NCBI GenBank assembly: GCA_944800085.1
Contig: CALYLO010000005.1
Location: 186,001 to 250,000, forward strand
Direction of reading: 5' to 3'
Origin: Paenibacillus melissococcoides
GTDB taxonomy: Bacteria > Bacillota > Bacilli > Paenibacillales > Paenibacillaceae
DNA length: 64,000 bases
A program made the translations under genes and the position numbers. Under the pieces are notes generated by a model. The model was given only the letters and a program-made list of their open reading frames with translations. It did no database searches and was not told the origin of the DNA. Positions 1 through 9,085 of the stretch are shown piece after piece. How positions within the stretch are numbered: the first letter of the stretch is position 1; every line of letters begins with the position of its first letter.

Positions 1-325
1 CGACCTGCGTCGCAATCAGGATGACGCCAATCGCGAACAGCGTGGTGAAGACGACGCCGATCGAGGCGTCCTGCTGCACGCCCCGCGAATGGAACCACTG
101 CACCAGCACGGCGGTCAGCAGTCCGGCAATAATCGCGCCGATCAGCATATGAATGCCGCTCAGTTCCCGCGTAATGAGAAAAGCCGTTACGATGCCAAGA
201 AGGACGGTATGACTGATGGCATCCGCCATCATCGCCATCCGGCGCAAAATGAGAAAGACGCCGACCAATCCGCAAGACATGCCGACCAAGGAGGCGGTCA
301 ATAATATCCACGCTGTATAGCTCAT
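1..325 (-). CDS. mntD: Mn/Zn-type ABC transporter permease, 3' end outside the window
   Basis: Second integral-membrane permease of a metal ABC importer. The N-terminal 108 residues are visible: a first membrane helix, then LRRMAMMADAISHTVLLGIV, the conserved start of ABC-3 family permeases (metal uptake, plasma membrane). The ATG at 325-323 overlaps the TGA of the upstream permease in an ATGA arrangement, so the two are translationally coupled. Two permease genes in a row match mntC-mntD of Bacillus. The gene runs off the left edge, so its C-terminus cannot be judged. Confidence 0.9.
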   Translation of the reverse strand, partial: MSYTAWILLTASLVGMSCGLVGVFLILRRMAMMADAISHTVLLGIVTAFLITRELSGIHMLIGAIIAGLLTAVLVQWFHSRGVQQDASIGVVFTTLFAIGVILIATQV

Positions 326-1257
326 GCTAACTCCCCTCCTCGAGCACGTGCCTTACTGTCTTGCCCCGACCAGGAGCGGGTAAGCAGCTTCTTCTGGGCA
401 CGCAGCTGCAGCGATTTGATGAGCAGCCCTTTTTGGGCACCGAACACTAACGATACGATGAACAGCGATGAGGACGCGACGACGATGAACGGTCCGGTTG
501 GCCATCCCTTGCCGAGCGTGCTGATGAATGTTCCGAAGAGGCCGGAGCCGCCTCCGAAGAGAGCCGACAGGATCATCATCCACTTGAAGGAATGCGTCCA
601 GTAGCGCGCGCTGACCGAAGGAATGATAAGCAGCGCGGCCATCAGAATTACGCCGACGGCCTGAATGCCGATGACGATAACAAGCACGAGCACGGTCAAA
701 TATACGGCATTCATCAGCCTGCCGGACAATCCCAATCCCGCGGCAAAATCCGCATCGAACAGGAACAGCTTCCATTCCTTGAAGGCAATGATGACGACCA
801 GCATGACGAGCAGAGCGACGCCGAGCATCGTGTACACGTCTTTGCGGACCATCGACGCCGCTTGACCGAATATGAAATTGTCCAGCCCGCTCTGGTTGCC
901 GCCCCCGGTCCGATTGACGATGGTGAGAAGCATGATGCCGAATCCGAAAAATACGGACAGGATCATGCCCATCGCCGTGTCCTCCTTCACGCGGCTGGAG
1001 GAGCGGATCCATTGAATCAGGCTCGCCCCCAGCAGCGCGCTGACGGCCGCCCCGGCGATCATGACCGGCAAATTTTTGCTTCCCATAATCGCGAATCCGA
1101 TGACGACTCCGGGCAGCGCCGCATGGGACAACGCATCGCTCATCAGGCTCTGCCGCTTCCAATAGGCAAGGCATCCGATCATCCCCGACGCCATGCCGAG
1201 AATCAGCGTGCTGAACAGCACCCACTGCGCGTTCGGAGACAACAATGCGTTCATCAT
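322..1257 (-). CDS. mntC: Mn/Zn-type ABC transporter permease
   Basis: ABC-3 family membrane permease of 311 residues with about eight hydrophobic segments. The motif SLMSDALSHAALPGVVIG near residue 37 is the family signature. The C-terminus carries a basic cytoplasmic tail of about 30 residues. It lies 2 bp after the ATPase gene and overlaps the next permease by 4 bp, so it belongs to one four-gene operon. It would form the channel with its neighbour permease. Mn is preferred over Zn because the binding protein lacks a His-rich loop. Confidence 0.92.
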   Translation of the reverse strand: MMNALLSPNAQWVLFSTLILGMASGMIGCLAYWKRQSLMSDALSHAALPGVVIGFAIMGSKNLPVMIAGAAVSALLGASLIQWIRSSSRVKEDTAMGMILSVFFGFGIMLLTIVNRTGGGNQSGLDNFIFGQAASMVRKDVYTMLGVALLVMLVVIIAFKEWKLFLFDADFAAGLGLSGRLMNAVYLTVLVLVIVIGIQAVGVILMAALLIIPSVSARYWTHSFKWMMILSALFGGGSGLFGTFISTLGKGWPTGPFIVVASSSLFIVSLVFGAQKGLLIKSLQLRAQKKLLTRSWSGQDSKARARGGELA

Positions 1258-1259
1258 GC

Positions 1260-1997
1260 CTATGCCTCCTTCATCCAGCGCAGCGCTCCGCCATAGGCGA
1301 GGTGCAAGTTTTCCCGGGTAAAGACCTTCGCGGTCTTGCCGTGCGCGACTACGGTCCGGTTCAGCAGCAGGACATGGTCGAAATAGTCTTCTACCGTCTG
1401 CAAGTCATGATGCACGACCATAACGGTCTTGCCGGACAGCTTCAGTTCCTTAAGCGTCGTCATAATCGCCGTCTCCGTCGCGGCGTCGACGCCGGCCAGC
1501 GGCTCATCCATGAAGTACAGATCCGCATCCTGCACCAGCGCCCGCGCGAGGAACACCCGCTGCTGCTGGCCGCCGGACAATTGACTGATTTGGCGTTCCG
1601 CATAATCGGCCATTCCCATTTTCGCCAAAGATTCCATCGCCAGCTCCCGGTGGCGGCGGCCCGGCCATCGGAGCCATCCGATCCGTCCGTACAAGCCCAT
1701 CAGCACCACATCCAGCGCATTGGTCGGGAAATCCCAGTCCACCGACCCGCGCTGCGGCACATAGCCCACTCGCGTCTTGATCCTCGCCAAGGTCGATCCG
1801 AAGAAGGAGACGTTGCCGGACAGCTTGGGATGCAGTTCCAGCATCACCTTGAGCAGGGTCGACTTCCCCGCTCCGTTCGGGCCGACAATTCCCGTCAGCG
1901 AGCCTGGATTCACTTCAAAGTCGACATCGTGAAGCACTTTATTTTTCCGGTAAGATGCCGTTACGCCCTGCACGTTGAGTACGGACATATTACTCAC
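1260..1997 (-). CDS. mntB: Metal ABC transporter ATP-binding protein
   Basis: Cytoplasmic ATPase subunit of 245 residues. Walker A is GPNGAGKST (about residue 39), the Q-loop region is GYVPQRGSVDWDFP, the ABC signature is LSGGQQQR (about residue 141), Walker B is ADLYFMDEP, and the switch His is in VMVVHHDL. The sequence VDWDFP in the Q-loop region is typical of the Mn/Zn (MntB/ZnuC/SitB) group. The gene overlaps the end of the binding-protein gene by 8 bp and is followed at once by the permease. Confidence 0.95.
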   Translation of the reverse strand: MSNMSVLNVQGVTASYRKNKVLHDVDFEVNPGSLTGIVGPNGAGKSTLLKVMLELHPKLSGNVSFFGSTLARIKTRVGYVPQRGSVDWDFPTNALDVVLMGLYGRIGWLRWPGRRHRELAMESLAKMGMADYAERQISQLSGGQQQRVFLARALVQDADLYFMDEPLAGVDAATETAIMTTLKELKLSGKTVMVVHHDLQTVEDYFDHVLLLNRTVVAHGKTAKVFTRENLHLAYGGALRWMKEA

Positions 1998-2952
1998 CTC
2001 TCTCCGTCAATGCATGATAGATCGTCTCTACATTGTGGCGGTACATTCCGATATATGTACCTTCCGGCGTGCCCGCATCGCCCATTGCGTCCGAGAACAG
2101 CTCGCCGCCGAGCTTGACCTTGAGCCCCTGGCTAGCCGCTCCTTCGATCACGGCTTTGATTGAGCTCTGGTTGATGCTGCTCTCGACGAAGACGGCAGGA
2201 ATCTGATATTGCAGCAAAATCGCAATCGTATCGTCGATATCGGAGATGCCGATCTCGTCCTCCGTGCTGAGGCCCTGAAGACCGACCACTTCCACGTCAT
2301 GCATGCGCCCGAAGTAGCCGAACGCGTCATGCGCCGTGACGAGGACGCGCTTCTCCTTCGGGATGAGCGCCAGCTTGCTCTTCGATTCCTCCTGAAGCGC
2401 ATCCAGCTGCTCGAAATACTTCGCCTTGTTCGCTTCGAAATAATCGGCATTATCCGGCGAATATTTCTTCAGTTCCTCCGTCGCCGCCCCGAGCGCCAAT
2501 TTCCACAGCTCAATATCGAACCAGACATGCGGATCAATCGCCCCCGCTTCGTCCTTCAACAAGCGTTCGGCTGGAATCGCTTCCGCCACGGCCCGTACAG
2601 GCCTCTTTTTCCCGATTTGCTCGAAAACCTCTCCCATATTTCCTTCCAGATTCAGCCCGCTGTACAGCACGATATCGCCGCTCTCCAGCTTGTGAATATC
2701 TCCCTGAGTCGCATTATACAAATGCGGATCAACCCCTGGGCCCATCAGGCTTTGCACGTTCACCCGATCCCCGCCGATAACTGAGACGGGCTCCGCAATC
2801 TGTGCGATGGTCGTTACGATGTTGATTTTTCCTTCTTTTGCCGCTTCTGACGGCTTATCCGATCCGGAAGAGCATGCCGACAACATCATCGCCAGCGCCA
2901 GGATCATGACCCCCATTAGCCTCGTTCGCGAGTAGGTAACAAATTGTTTCAC
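1990..2952 (-). CDS. mntA: Metal ABC transporter substrate-binding lipoprotein
   Basis: Cluster A-I (ZnuA/MntA-like) extracytoplasmic binding protein. A GTG start at 2952 is preferred because GAGGAGG lies 8 nt upstream and the product (320 residues) then begins directly with a lipoprotein signal ending in LSAC. Metal ligands are visible in DPHLYNATQ, DPHVWFD and VTAHDAFGYF. There is no His-rich loop of the kind seen in Zn-specific ZnuA, which favours Mn. First gene of the operon; a candidate MntR site and promoter lie just upstream. Confidence 0.92.
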   Translation of the reverse strand: MKQFVTYSRTRLMGVMILALAMMLSACSSGSDKPSEAAKEGKINIVTTIAQIAEPVSVIGGDRVNVQSLMGPGVDPHLYNATQGDIHKLESGDIVLYSGLNLEGNMGEVFEQIGKKRPVRAVAEAIPAERLLKDEAGAIDPHVWFDIELWKLALGAATEELKKYSPDNADYFEANKAKYFEQLDALQEESKSKLALIPKEKRVLVTAHDAFGYFGRMHDVEVVGLQGLSTEDEIGISDIDDTIAILLQYQIPAVFVESSINQSSIKAVIEGAASQGLKVKLGGELFSDAMGDAGTPEGTYIGMYRHNVETIYHALTERGE

Positions 2953-3012
2953 TTCCCATTCCTCCTCAATGATTTCATGCAGCACTGGTGCAATGATATG
3001 CATAAGAGCAAT

Positions 3013-3076
3013 TATATTTCCCTGATGCAACTTTAATGCTAAGTATAAAATTAGTTTCCCATGGTTTATTTGTCAA
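3013..3076 (-). promoter_or_regulatory. Promoter and candidate MntR operator of the mnt operon
   Basis: Reading leftward, TTGACA (3076-3071) is followed after 17 bp by TAATTT (3053-3048). Just downstream, TTGCATCAGGGAAA (3030-3017) resembles the Bacillus MntR box as I recall it. Its position after the likely transcription start would suit repression by Mn-loaded MntR. The -10 is poor, so the promoter call is weaker than the operator call. Confidence 0.45.
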
Positions 3077-3319
3077 GAGCCCAATTTTCCAGTTTTGCTG
3101 CTGTTTTCTGCTTTCTTCTACTGGCATCCATGTTTATTTTCACGAAGAACCCTTATCTTACAGGCACTTTTCCGCGTAACCAGCAGTTCATAACTTTCCT
3201 TTGTCCAACTTATTTTGATAAAAATAATTATTTTTCTCACTGCCTACACATCGATTCGTCCCCATATTCCGTGACAGATGTATGCATCGATTCTGCTTCA
3301 TCCACGCTCCCACAACGGC

Positions 3320-3348
3320 AAAAAGCCTTCATTCCCGTAAATGAAGGC
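3320..3348 (-). terminator. Intrinsic terminator
   Basis: A 9-bp perfect stem (GCCTTCATT against AATGAAGGC) is followed on the minus strand by five T. It lies 17 bp past the end of the DUF5316-like gene and would end its transcript. Confidence 0.8.
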
Positions 3349-3364
3349 CACAATAGCGAAATGC

Positions 3365-3653
3365 CTATTTTGTTATGAAATATACGATGGTTACCACCAA
3401 AAACGGAATCGAGCTTACGAACGCGATCCCAAGACCATTGAGTACGGGCGCGCAGTTCTTCTGTTGGGCTGGAGTGGAAGTTGGCTCGCGACCGGTCCCC
3501 GCTTACCAGCGTTCCGGATAAAATTGCCGCCAGAACCAGCAGAATTCCCCCTGGCCACGCATTCGCTTCCGCTGCCAGCTCCCAGCCTCCCTTCGCATAC
3601 GCCAGTGCCGTAACTAGCAGACTGATGATACATGACAATCCGAAATATTTCAT
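3365..3653 (-). pseudogene. DUF5316-like small membrane protein, frameshifted
   Basis: The first frame gives two hydrophobic segments (FGLSCIISLLVTALAYA and GGILLVLAAILSG) followed by a polar GDRSRANFHSS loop, as in small DUF5316-type membrane proteins. Near 3435 the hydrophobic continuation (LGIAFVSSIPFLVVTIVYF, then ITK and TAG) moves to another frame. Rejoined, the protein would be about 95 residues with three to four membrane helices. Function is unknown. One small indel explains it, so it is either a recent pseudogene or a sequence error. Confidence 0.6.
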
Positions 3654-3769
3654 TTCCGCATCGCTCCTCTGCCTTGATGCTGCCGCCTATCTGTCCCGGC
3701 TAGATTCATCGTTTCTAGTTCATACGCAACGGAGCGGATTCGGTTCGACCTATATTTATAGCAGCCAGG

Positions 3770-4447
3770 TCAGGACATGAAAATCGATTCGCGGCCCGGG
3801 AAATGCTGCTTCAGCGTTCCGTTCGTTAATGATGTCGGGATGTCTCCGAGATAACCGAATATGAGCAGCTCCCGCAGCATCGGCGACGTGTTCCAATCAT
3901 TCGAACGGTTGATGATCGGAAGCATTTCCTCAAGCTCAACTGGCTCGGGATTCAATGTTTTAGTTGGGCCCGGCTGCCGAACGATCGTAATTCCGTCCGC
4001 CGCCGCGGTATAGGTGAACGTCTCCCTATCGTCCGCGGCAACGAATGATTGATGCAGCGGATAGGCTTGAAACAAAGGTGCGCCATAGCCGAGATCAACA
4101 TAGTACGGCTGATCCAGATCCACGCGCAAGCAGAGATGCCCCGGATCCATGTACAGATAATGCGCGCTGTAGCCCAACTGCCGCAGCAGCCAGCGGAAGC
4201 CGATGGCTATCGTCCAGCAGGTGCCGCCATACCCCTGTGTCACCATGCGATTGATATAGATATCGATAGGAGGAATGAACTGCTTCCTCGATGCCCCAAT
4301 CTCGTAATCTATGATCTTGGTCAAATTCTCCCATCGCACCTTCCGCTGGAACCGCTCGATCAGCTTGTTCAGCAGAGCCAAATCCACCTCGCCCCGCGGA
4401 ACCTCCACATAAGCCAAAAACCGCTCAACGAGCGCTGCCGCTTCCAT
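3770..4447 (-). CDS. Arylamine N-acetyltransferase family protein
   Basis: A 225-residue protein of the NAT family, cytoplasmic enzymes that transfer acetyl groups from acetyl-CoA to arylamines through a Cys-His-Asp triad. The catalytic Cys is in GYGGTCW (about residue 75), the His in DPGHLCLRV and the Asp in VDLGYGAP. It is shorter than the usual 250-280 residues. The internal ATG at 4447 is chosen because AGGGGGAG precedes it by 4 nt; an upstream in-frame ATG at 4486 has no such site. It stands alone between unrelated genes; the substrate cannot be read from the sequence. Confidence 0.8.
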   Translation of the reverse strand: MEAAALVERFLAYVEVPRGEVDLALLNKLIERFQRKVRWENLTKIIDYEIGASRKQFIPPIDIYINRMVTQGYGGTCWTIAIGFRWLLRQLGYSAHYLYMDPGHLCLRVDLDQPYYVDLGYGAPLFQAYPLHQSFVAADDRETFTYTAAADGITIVRQPGPTKTLNPEPVELEEMLPIINRSNDWNTSPMLRELLIFGYLGDIPTSLTNGTLKQHFPGRESIFMS

Positions 4448-4600
4448 TAGCTCTCCCCCTTCCATTTTTGATCGTCGATCCGACACGGCTATGATCGTCG
4501 ATCAGACCTTACAATGATCGTCCCTCCAAATCTGCGCTGAACAGGCTATATCCGCATTCGTCACTTCTCCTATACAATATCCCATTTTCGCCCTCCTGGC

Positions 4601-4640
4601 AAAAAAAGACTCTTCTATCCCGTACGAGGGATAAAAGAGC
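4601..4640 (-). terminator. Intrinsic terminator
   Basis: The stem CTCTTTTATCCC against GGGATAGAAGAG with a 6-nt loop is followed on the minus strand by seven T. It lies about 75 bp past the Imm22-like gene. Confidence 0.85.
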
Positions 4641-4714
4641 CTGGATACGAGCAGGTCATTCATACCGGACCGAGCCTAAATAAGCGAAGGACAACCGTTC
4701 ATTCGCGGCATGTC

Positions 4715-5060
4715 TCACTTGACCGTGATACGCGAAATTATACAGCAGAATAACCGATTCCGCTCCTCCGGGAACGGTTCAGGGTGAAGCTGCATGAACC
4801 GCGGAATCACTTCCTCCTCATAGGAACAGCCTGCCAGCAGATCTGCCATCGCGACGCCGGGCCTATCCGCGAGATACGCTTCCCGGAAATCGTCGTCGAA
4901 ATAAAAGATGCAAAAATCAGCGGCGAACGGAGGCTCGATGCCGTCTCCGTCCTCCGTGTATGTATACGTCAAGTAACGGTCCAGTTCTTCTTCCGATTCG
5001 CATCCCCCCAAACCAGAGGGACACGATGCCGGGCTGCTCCCAAGCTTCCTCTTCGTTCAT
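4715..5060 (-). pseudogene. Imm22-like protein with a frameshift in a G6 tract
   Basis: From the ATG at 5060 (GGGGAGAAG upstream) the frame reads EEEAWEQPGIVSLWFGG and then derails. The next frame continues CESEEELDRYLTYTYTEDG, DFCIFYFDDDF and LLAGCSYEEEV, the pattern I recall for Imm22 (DUF4284) immunity-type proteins. The break lies in six C (six G on the coding strand) at 5004-5009; five G would restore a 114-residue reading frame. This could be an error, a true pseudogene or a slippage-prone on/off tract. No toxin gene is adjacent. Confidence 0.6.
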
Positions 5061-5122
5061 GCTTCTTCTCCCCCTCTTCCCCTACCGAATCAGGGCGGAG
5101 TTCCCTATCCGCCCTGCCTTCA

Positions 5123-6415
5123 TCACAGTTCCACAAGCCGTCTCTGGTACTTCTGGATATCGCCCGCCCCCATGAAGACAAGCACCGAATCCTCATAGGA
5201 TCCCAGTTGGCCGATGGAGCTCTCGGACAGAAGCTGCGCATGCGGAATCCGATCGCGCAGATTTTCAATCGATACGCTTCCTGCCCGCTCGCGCGCCGAG
5301 CCGAAAATCGGACAGAGGAAGACATCGTCCGCGGCGATCAGCGATGCGGCGAAGTCATCGATCAACCGTTCCAGGCGGGTGAAGGTATGCGGCTGGAACA
5401 CGCTGACGATGCGCCGATCCGGATACTTGCTGCGCGCCGCATCCAGCGTCGCCCGAATCTCGGACGGGTGGTGGGCGTAATCGTCGATGACGATATTGCT
5501 CTTCCATCCCGTTTCCGTGAAACGACGCTTCACACCGCCAAAGGAAGCGACGCGCTGGCGAATCGCCGTTATGTCCAGCCCGAGCACGAGCCCGACGCCG
5601 ATGACGGCGAGCGTATTCAGCACGTTATGGCGCCCATAGACCGGAATCGTGAACCGATCCAGCTTGGCCCCCTGCCAGATAACATCGAAGCTGACGCCTT
5701 CGCCATGCACGGAGATGGAATCAGCTCTTAATTCATTATGAACTCCGAACCCGTAATAGAGGATGGGCTTCGCGGACTGAAGCAGGCGCACCTGCTCGTC
5801 ATCTCCGCACGCGACGATCTGCTTGCCGACGGTCGCGGTCATCTGCTCGAAGGCATGTCTCACATCGTCTACCCCCCGGAAGTAATCCGGATGATCAAAA
5901 TCAATATTCGTAATTATCGCAATATCCGGCTTATAGGCCAGAAAATGCCGCTTATATTCGCAGCTCTCGAAGACGAAAAATCTGGCGTCGGCCGTACCGG
6001 ACCCGGTCCCGTCCCCGATCAGGCTGCAGGTCGGCCAGGAGGAGCCGAGCGCATGCACCAGCATCCCCGTCGTCGTTGTCTTGCCATGCGATCCGGTGAT
6101 CGCGATGCTTGTATAGTCCTTCATCCAATCCGCCAAGAAATGGTGGTACCGCTGGATGGTCAACCCCTGTCTTCGGCATTGCTCCAAGCTCGAATGCGCA
6201 TCATCGAAGACATTCGATGCAATGACGATCATTTCGTTCGCGAGCGGCGCCTCACCGAAAGCGTATATTGGGATATTCCGTGCCTCCAAAGGGGTCTGTG
6301 TAAAGATCGCCTCCTCGACATCTTCCCCTTGAACCCGATGTCCAAGATCATGCAGCAATTGTGCTAACGCACTCATTCCGCTTCCTTTTATCCCAATAAA
6401 ATGATAGCTGCCCAT
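5123..6415 (-). CDS. murC: UDP-N-acetylmuramate--L-alanine ligase
   Basis: Cytoplasmic Mur ligase adding L-Ala to UDP-MurNAc in peptidoglycan synthesis. The 430-residue product starts with the Rossmann motif HFIGIKGSGMSALA, has the ATP-binding loop GSHGKTTTTGM (about residue 110), the central ANIDFDHPDYF-like segment (TNIDFDHPDYF) and the C-terminal DDYAHHPSEI motif. The ATG at 6415 is preceded by GGGAGG; the longer frame upstream lacks a signal. It stands apart from other cell-wall genes, as murC also does in Bacillus. Confidence 0.95.
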   Translation of the reverse strand: MGSYHFIGIKGSGMSALAQLLHDLGHRVQGEDVEEAIFTQTPLEARNIPIYAFGEAPLANEMIVIASNVFDDAHSSLEQCRRQGLTIQRYHHFLADWMKDYTSIAITGSHGKTTTTGMLVHALGSSWPTCSLIGDGTGSGTADARFFVFESCEYKRHFLAYKPDIAIITNIDFDHPDYFRGVDDVRHAFEQMTATVGKQIVACGDDEQVRLLQSAKPILYYGFGVHNELRADSISVHGEGVSFDVIWQGAKLDRFTIPVYGRHNVLNTLAVIGVGLVLGLDITAIRQRVASFGGVKRRFTETGWKSNIVIDDYAHHPSEIRATLDAARSKYPDRRIVSVFQPHTFTRLERLIDDFAASLIAADDVFLCPIFGSARERAGSVSIENLRDRIPHAQLLSESSIGQLGSYEDSVLVFMGAGDIQKYQRRLVEL

Positions 6416-6560
6416 TGTGACCTCCCTATAACGATTACACGCTGTTGTACAGTATATGTATTTATATAAAATATGCGCTTGCCTACGTGTGCGCATACAG
6501 ACATTATACGTAATTGCGCTCCCGTTTCCAATGTATTCCCTTCATTTTCCAACAATAGGC

Positions 6561-6587
6561 AAAAAAACACCGGCATGATGCCGGTGC
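6561..6587 (-). terminator. Intrinsic terminator
   Basis: CACCGGCA and TGCCGGTG form a perfect 8-bp stem with a 3-nt loop, followed on the minus strand by seven T. It ends the transcript of the decayed genes at 6617-7810. Confidence 0.88.
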
Positions 6588-6616
6588 CCGCGATAGTTGA
6601 CTATTCGCATTCTTTT

Positions 6617-7030
6617 TTACTTCTCTGAGTTGCTTGAGGATGCTGAAATAATTGATTTCGCGATCTTGATCAATTGTTCCTTCCCGATGCCGCTGCCTTT
6701 GGTTACGTCGATCCAAAAGTCGACTTTACCGTCGCCGCTTAGCCACTCCAGGCGATATCCATCCCATTCTTTTGGTCGAGATAAGTCACATAAAGCGCCT
6801 GGATTCCGTCGATTTCGATTTTCTCCTCGCTTGATCCTTTTGCCTTCAGTCGGGTGATAAAACCTTCGGGCATCTCTTCGTGGGATTTCGCCTACAGTCC
6901 TTCTTGCAAAAGCGTATGGGGGCTTTTCGTGAAAATTTTGATGGGTGTGCACAAGTCCTTCCACAAAATGAATACTGTCCGTCAGATCTTCCGGAAGCAC
7001 GCTCTCGTCCCTTCATCGGACAAGAGCCGC
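6617..7030 (-). pseudogene. Remnant of a DUF4367-like protein
   Basis: The last 45 residues (YRLEWLSGDGKVDFWID, then KGSGIGKEQLIKIAKSII) match the C-terminal end of the exported protein at 7895-8695 (RLEWNSGDGTVKFRI, SVSKEEMSAVAETII). Upstream, other frames hold PEDLTDSIHFVEGLVHTHQN, similar to the anti-sigma protein at 9086-10135 (PERLTDSLVFEEGIL). At least two frame changes separate the pieces. It is the third, broken member of this local family, fused at its 5' side to a binding-protein remnant. Confidence 0.6.
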
Positions 7031-7810
7031 TCACTTCTTCTCGGCTTCCCGCTTCGCCTTGTCGGCCTCCGGGCTTGCTTGAGGGCCGCTTCGCCCTCTC
7101 GCTGAATGGCGGCCGCCGCTTCCTCAAGCAGGCTTGCCGTTCTCGACCATCTCCTCGCCTGCTGTGCGAGAAGCTGCCCTTGCCATTTCAGGGCCATTGA
7201 CGTACTTGATGAATTCCCACGCCGCCCGCTTGTTCGGGAATCTGCCGCGATTCCGAAAATGTCAGGCATGCTTGTATGCGGAGTCTCATCGGGAAAAGAC
7301 GGATCGATGGGCACGGTGACCATCCCCCAATCGAATGCCGACGATTCCTTATCATTGGCGAACATGTAGCGGAACTCGTTCTGGAACCAGGAGGAGGCCA
7401 TAACCATTGCGGCCTTCCCGCTAAAAAACAATTCTCCCTGCTCCAAAGCAATGGGCCCTTCTCCTTCAGGCTCCAGCGGCATCGTATAAGCCGCCTTGCT
7501 TCGGATAGCGTGCATCCGGCATGTGCTTCTTGACAAAATGAAGCACTGCTTCCTGATAGGAAATGCCTTTGGCCTCCTTCCCTTCGTATATGTCCCGGGT
7601 ACTTACGACCTCGATCTTGATATTGGGATACTTTACAAGAAATTGATTCCCGTAATCGTTATAAAAGGCTTCTTCGCTGTCGTACATTATTTTTATTTTT
7701 CCGCTGCCGTCTTTGCCCAACTCCTCGAGTACTGGCTTCTCCGCCAGGCAACCGCCCAGCAGAGATATAAGAACAAGCATCACGATGGCCAGCTTCCCGC
7801 GTCTCATCAA
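7030..7810 (-). pseudogene. Extracellular solute-binding lipoprotein, broken
   Basis: The first frame starts with a lipoprotein signal (LISLLGGC) and KIKIMYDSEEAFYNDYGNQF, LVKYPNIKIEVVS, as in sugar-type family 1 binding proteins. After about 105 residues the frame changes and the C-terminal half continues with LEPEGEGPIALEQGELFFSG, KAAMVMASSWFQNEF and DWGMVTVPIDPSFPDETPHT. The middle of the protein (100 or more residues) is missing. No permease genes accompany it, so it is a relic. Confidence 0.65.
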
Positions 7811-7894
7811 CCGTCATCCTCTTTATTTGGAGACTCGAAATCAATTTGTGTTTCTGCATTTCTAGTCATTATTTTCTAGAATAGATGAAGCTGC

Positions 7895-8695
7895 CTATTT
7901 TTTCGCCTTTGCGGCAATGATGGTTTCTGCGACCGCACTCATCTCTTCTTTGCTGACGGAACCGCTTCCGAACGAAGTGATCCGGAACTTGACCGTACCG
8001 TCGCCGCTGTTCCACTCCAGACGATCGGCTCCCTTTTTCTTATCCGCATATGTCACATATATCGCCTCGGTTCCGCCGATTTCGAGCTTTTCCCGATTTA
8101 CTCCTTTTTCAGGCAATAGGGTAACCCCCTCGGGCAGCTCTTCAATATATTCCGCGATAATCTTTAGATAGTTTTTATCCTTTTCGTAGGTCAATTCAGA
8201 GCGATTGGACGTATCCCACTCCAACTTCTTGAAGTAATAGAGTTCTCCCTTCTCTGCGGCCTCCGCTTTAAGTTGTTGCTGAAGCTGTTTATATTCCTTG
8301 CTACTAATAAATCGAGGGTATTGAGAGTGAACCGTCCCGAACTTGAACCGGTAGCCGTCCGGCAGACCGCCTGGTTCCGGGATAGCCGGGCCCTCGTATT
8401 GAGCTTGCTTCTTCGTAAATTCTTTGTACGTTTTCAGCTTGAACATGCCTTCATAAAACATCACCAGTCCGTCGGAAGGATCATAGAGCGCCAGCAATTC
8501 CTCGTCCTTTTTGTTCTTATACATCCATTGGAGCGCTTCAGAAAGCGTTTTCCATCTCGCTTTCTTCACGGCGGAAGCTTTCTTTGTCTTGTTCGTCTCG
8601 GCCGCCGCGGGGGCCGCGTAAGCCGCTCCGGTTGAGAACACGCTTAACAGCATCAGACTTGCGATCGCCAAAGCAATGTTTTTCTTGGTCTTCAT
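7895..8695 (-). CDS. Exported DUF4367-like protein
   Basis: A 266-residue secreted protein: basic N-terminus, hydrophobic core LALASLM-type signal (residues 6-28) and an AYAAP cleavage site. The mature part has a basic Lys/Ala-rich start and then two related halves; the C-terminal segment (RLEWNSGDGTVKFRITSFGS) is shared with the remnant at 6617-7030 and resembles the C-terminal part of the anti-sigma protein at 9086-10135. This domain type often senses envelope state. AAAGGAG lies 8 nt before the ATG. It probably works with the sigma/anti-sigma pair upstream, which is inference. Confidence 0.7.
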   Translation of the reverse strand: MKTKKNIALAIASLMLLSVFSTGAAYAAPAAAETNKTKKASAVKKARWKTLSEALQWMYKNKKDEELLALYDPSDGLVMFYEGMFKLKTYKEFTKKQAQYEGPAIPEPGGLPDGYRFKFGTVHSQYPRFISSKEYKQLQQQLKAEAAEKGELYYFKKLEWDTSNRSELTYEKDKNYLKIIAEYIEELPEGVTLLPEKGVNREKLEIGGTEAIYVTYADKKKGADRLEWNSGDGTVKFRITSFGSGSVSKEEMSAVAETIIAAKAKK

Positions 8696-8794
8696 TCGAT
8701 CTTCTCCTTTCGGGCATTGCCCTTTCTTATTTGGTCATTAAGTATAACCAAGCTGAGCCCCCAAAAGGGACATAAAAAAGAAAAAAGCCCGGTG

Positions 8795-9052
8795 GTGACA
8801 CAAGGGATATTTCAGCAGAAGCGATGGCTAAATTCATTGAGTTATAGCAATATAGTCATAGGCGGAAGATTTTTAGGAACGAATAATGCAGAGCTCACAG
8901 GGAAAATAATCGCTTACACAGCAACCCAATGCCCTGGAAATCACAAGGCGTATGGCGTGCATTATTTATGCGATGTATTCGATTTGAAAGACATTCAAAA
9001 AAATACGGCAATTATTCTCGAGCGAATAAATGCCGTAAAAATATTCCTATGA
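8795..9052 (+). CDS. Small unrecognised reading frame
   Basis: I do not recognise it. From the GTG at 8795 the frame gives 85 residues including GGRFLGTNNAELTGKIIAYT and ATQCPGNHKAYGVHYLCDVF. The composition looks protein-like, but no clear ribosome site precedes it and the upstream part resembles random sequence. It could be the surviving C-terminal part of a lost gene, and it is more AT-rich than its neighbours. Confidence 0.3.
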   Translation: MTQGIFQQKRWLNSLSYSNIVIGGRFLGTNNAELTGKIIAYTATQCPGNHKAYGVHYLCDVFDLKDIQKNTAIILERINAVKIFL

Positions 9053-9085
9053 GCAAACTGCGTTTCCCGGCCGTTCGGAAGCAAA

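Noticed and set aside
1245..2117. Long plus-strand open frame (290 codons) opposite the metal ABC genes
   Set aside because: It is antisense to the clear ATPase and binding-protein genes and has no family motifs; high GC leaves such shadows.
4784..5731. 315-codon plus-strand frame over murC
   Set aside because: Antisense to murC, Arg/His-rich, no ribosome site; an artefact.
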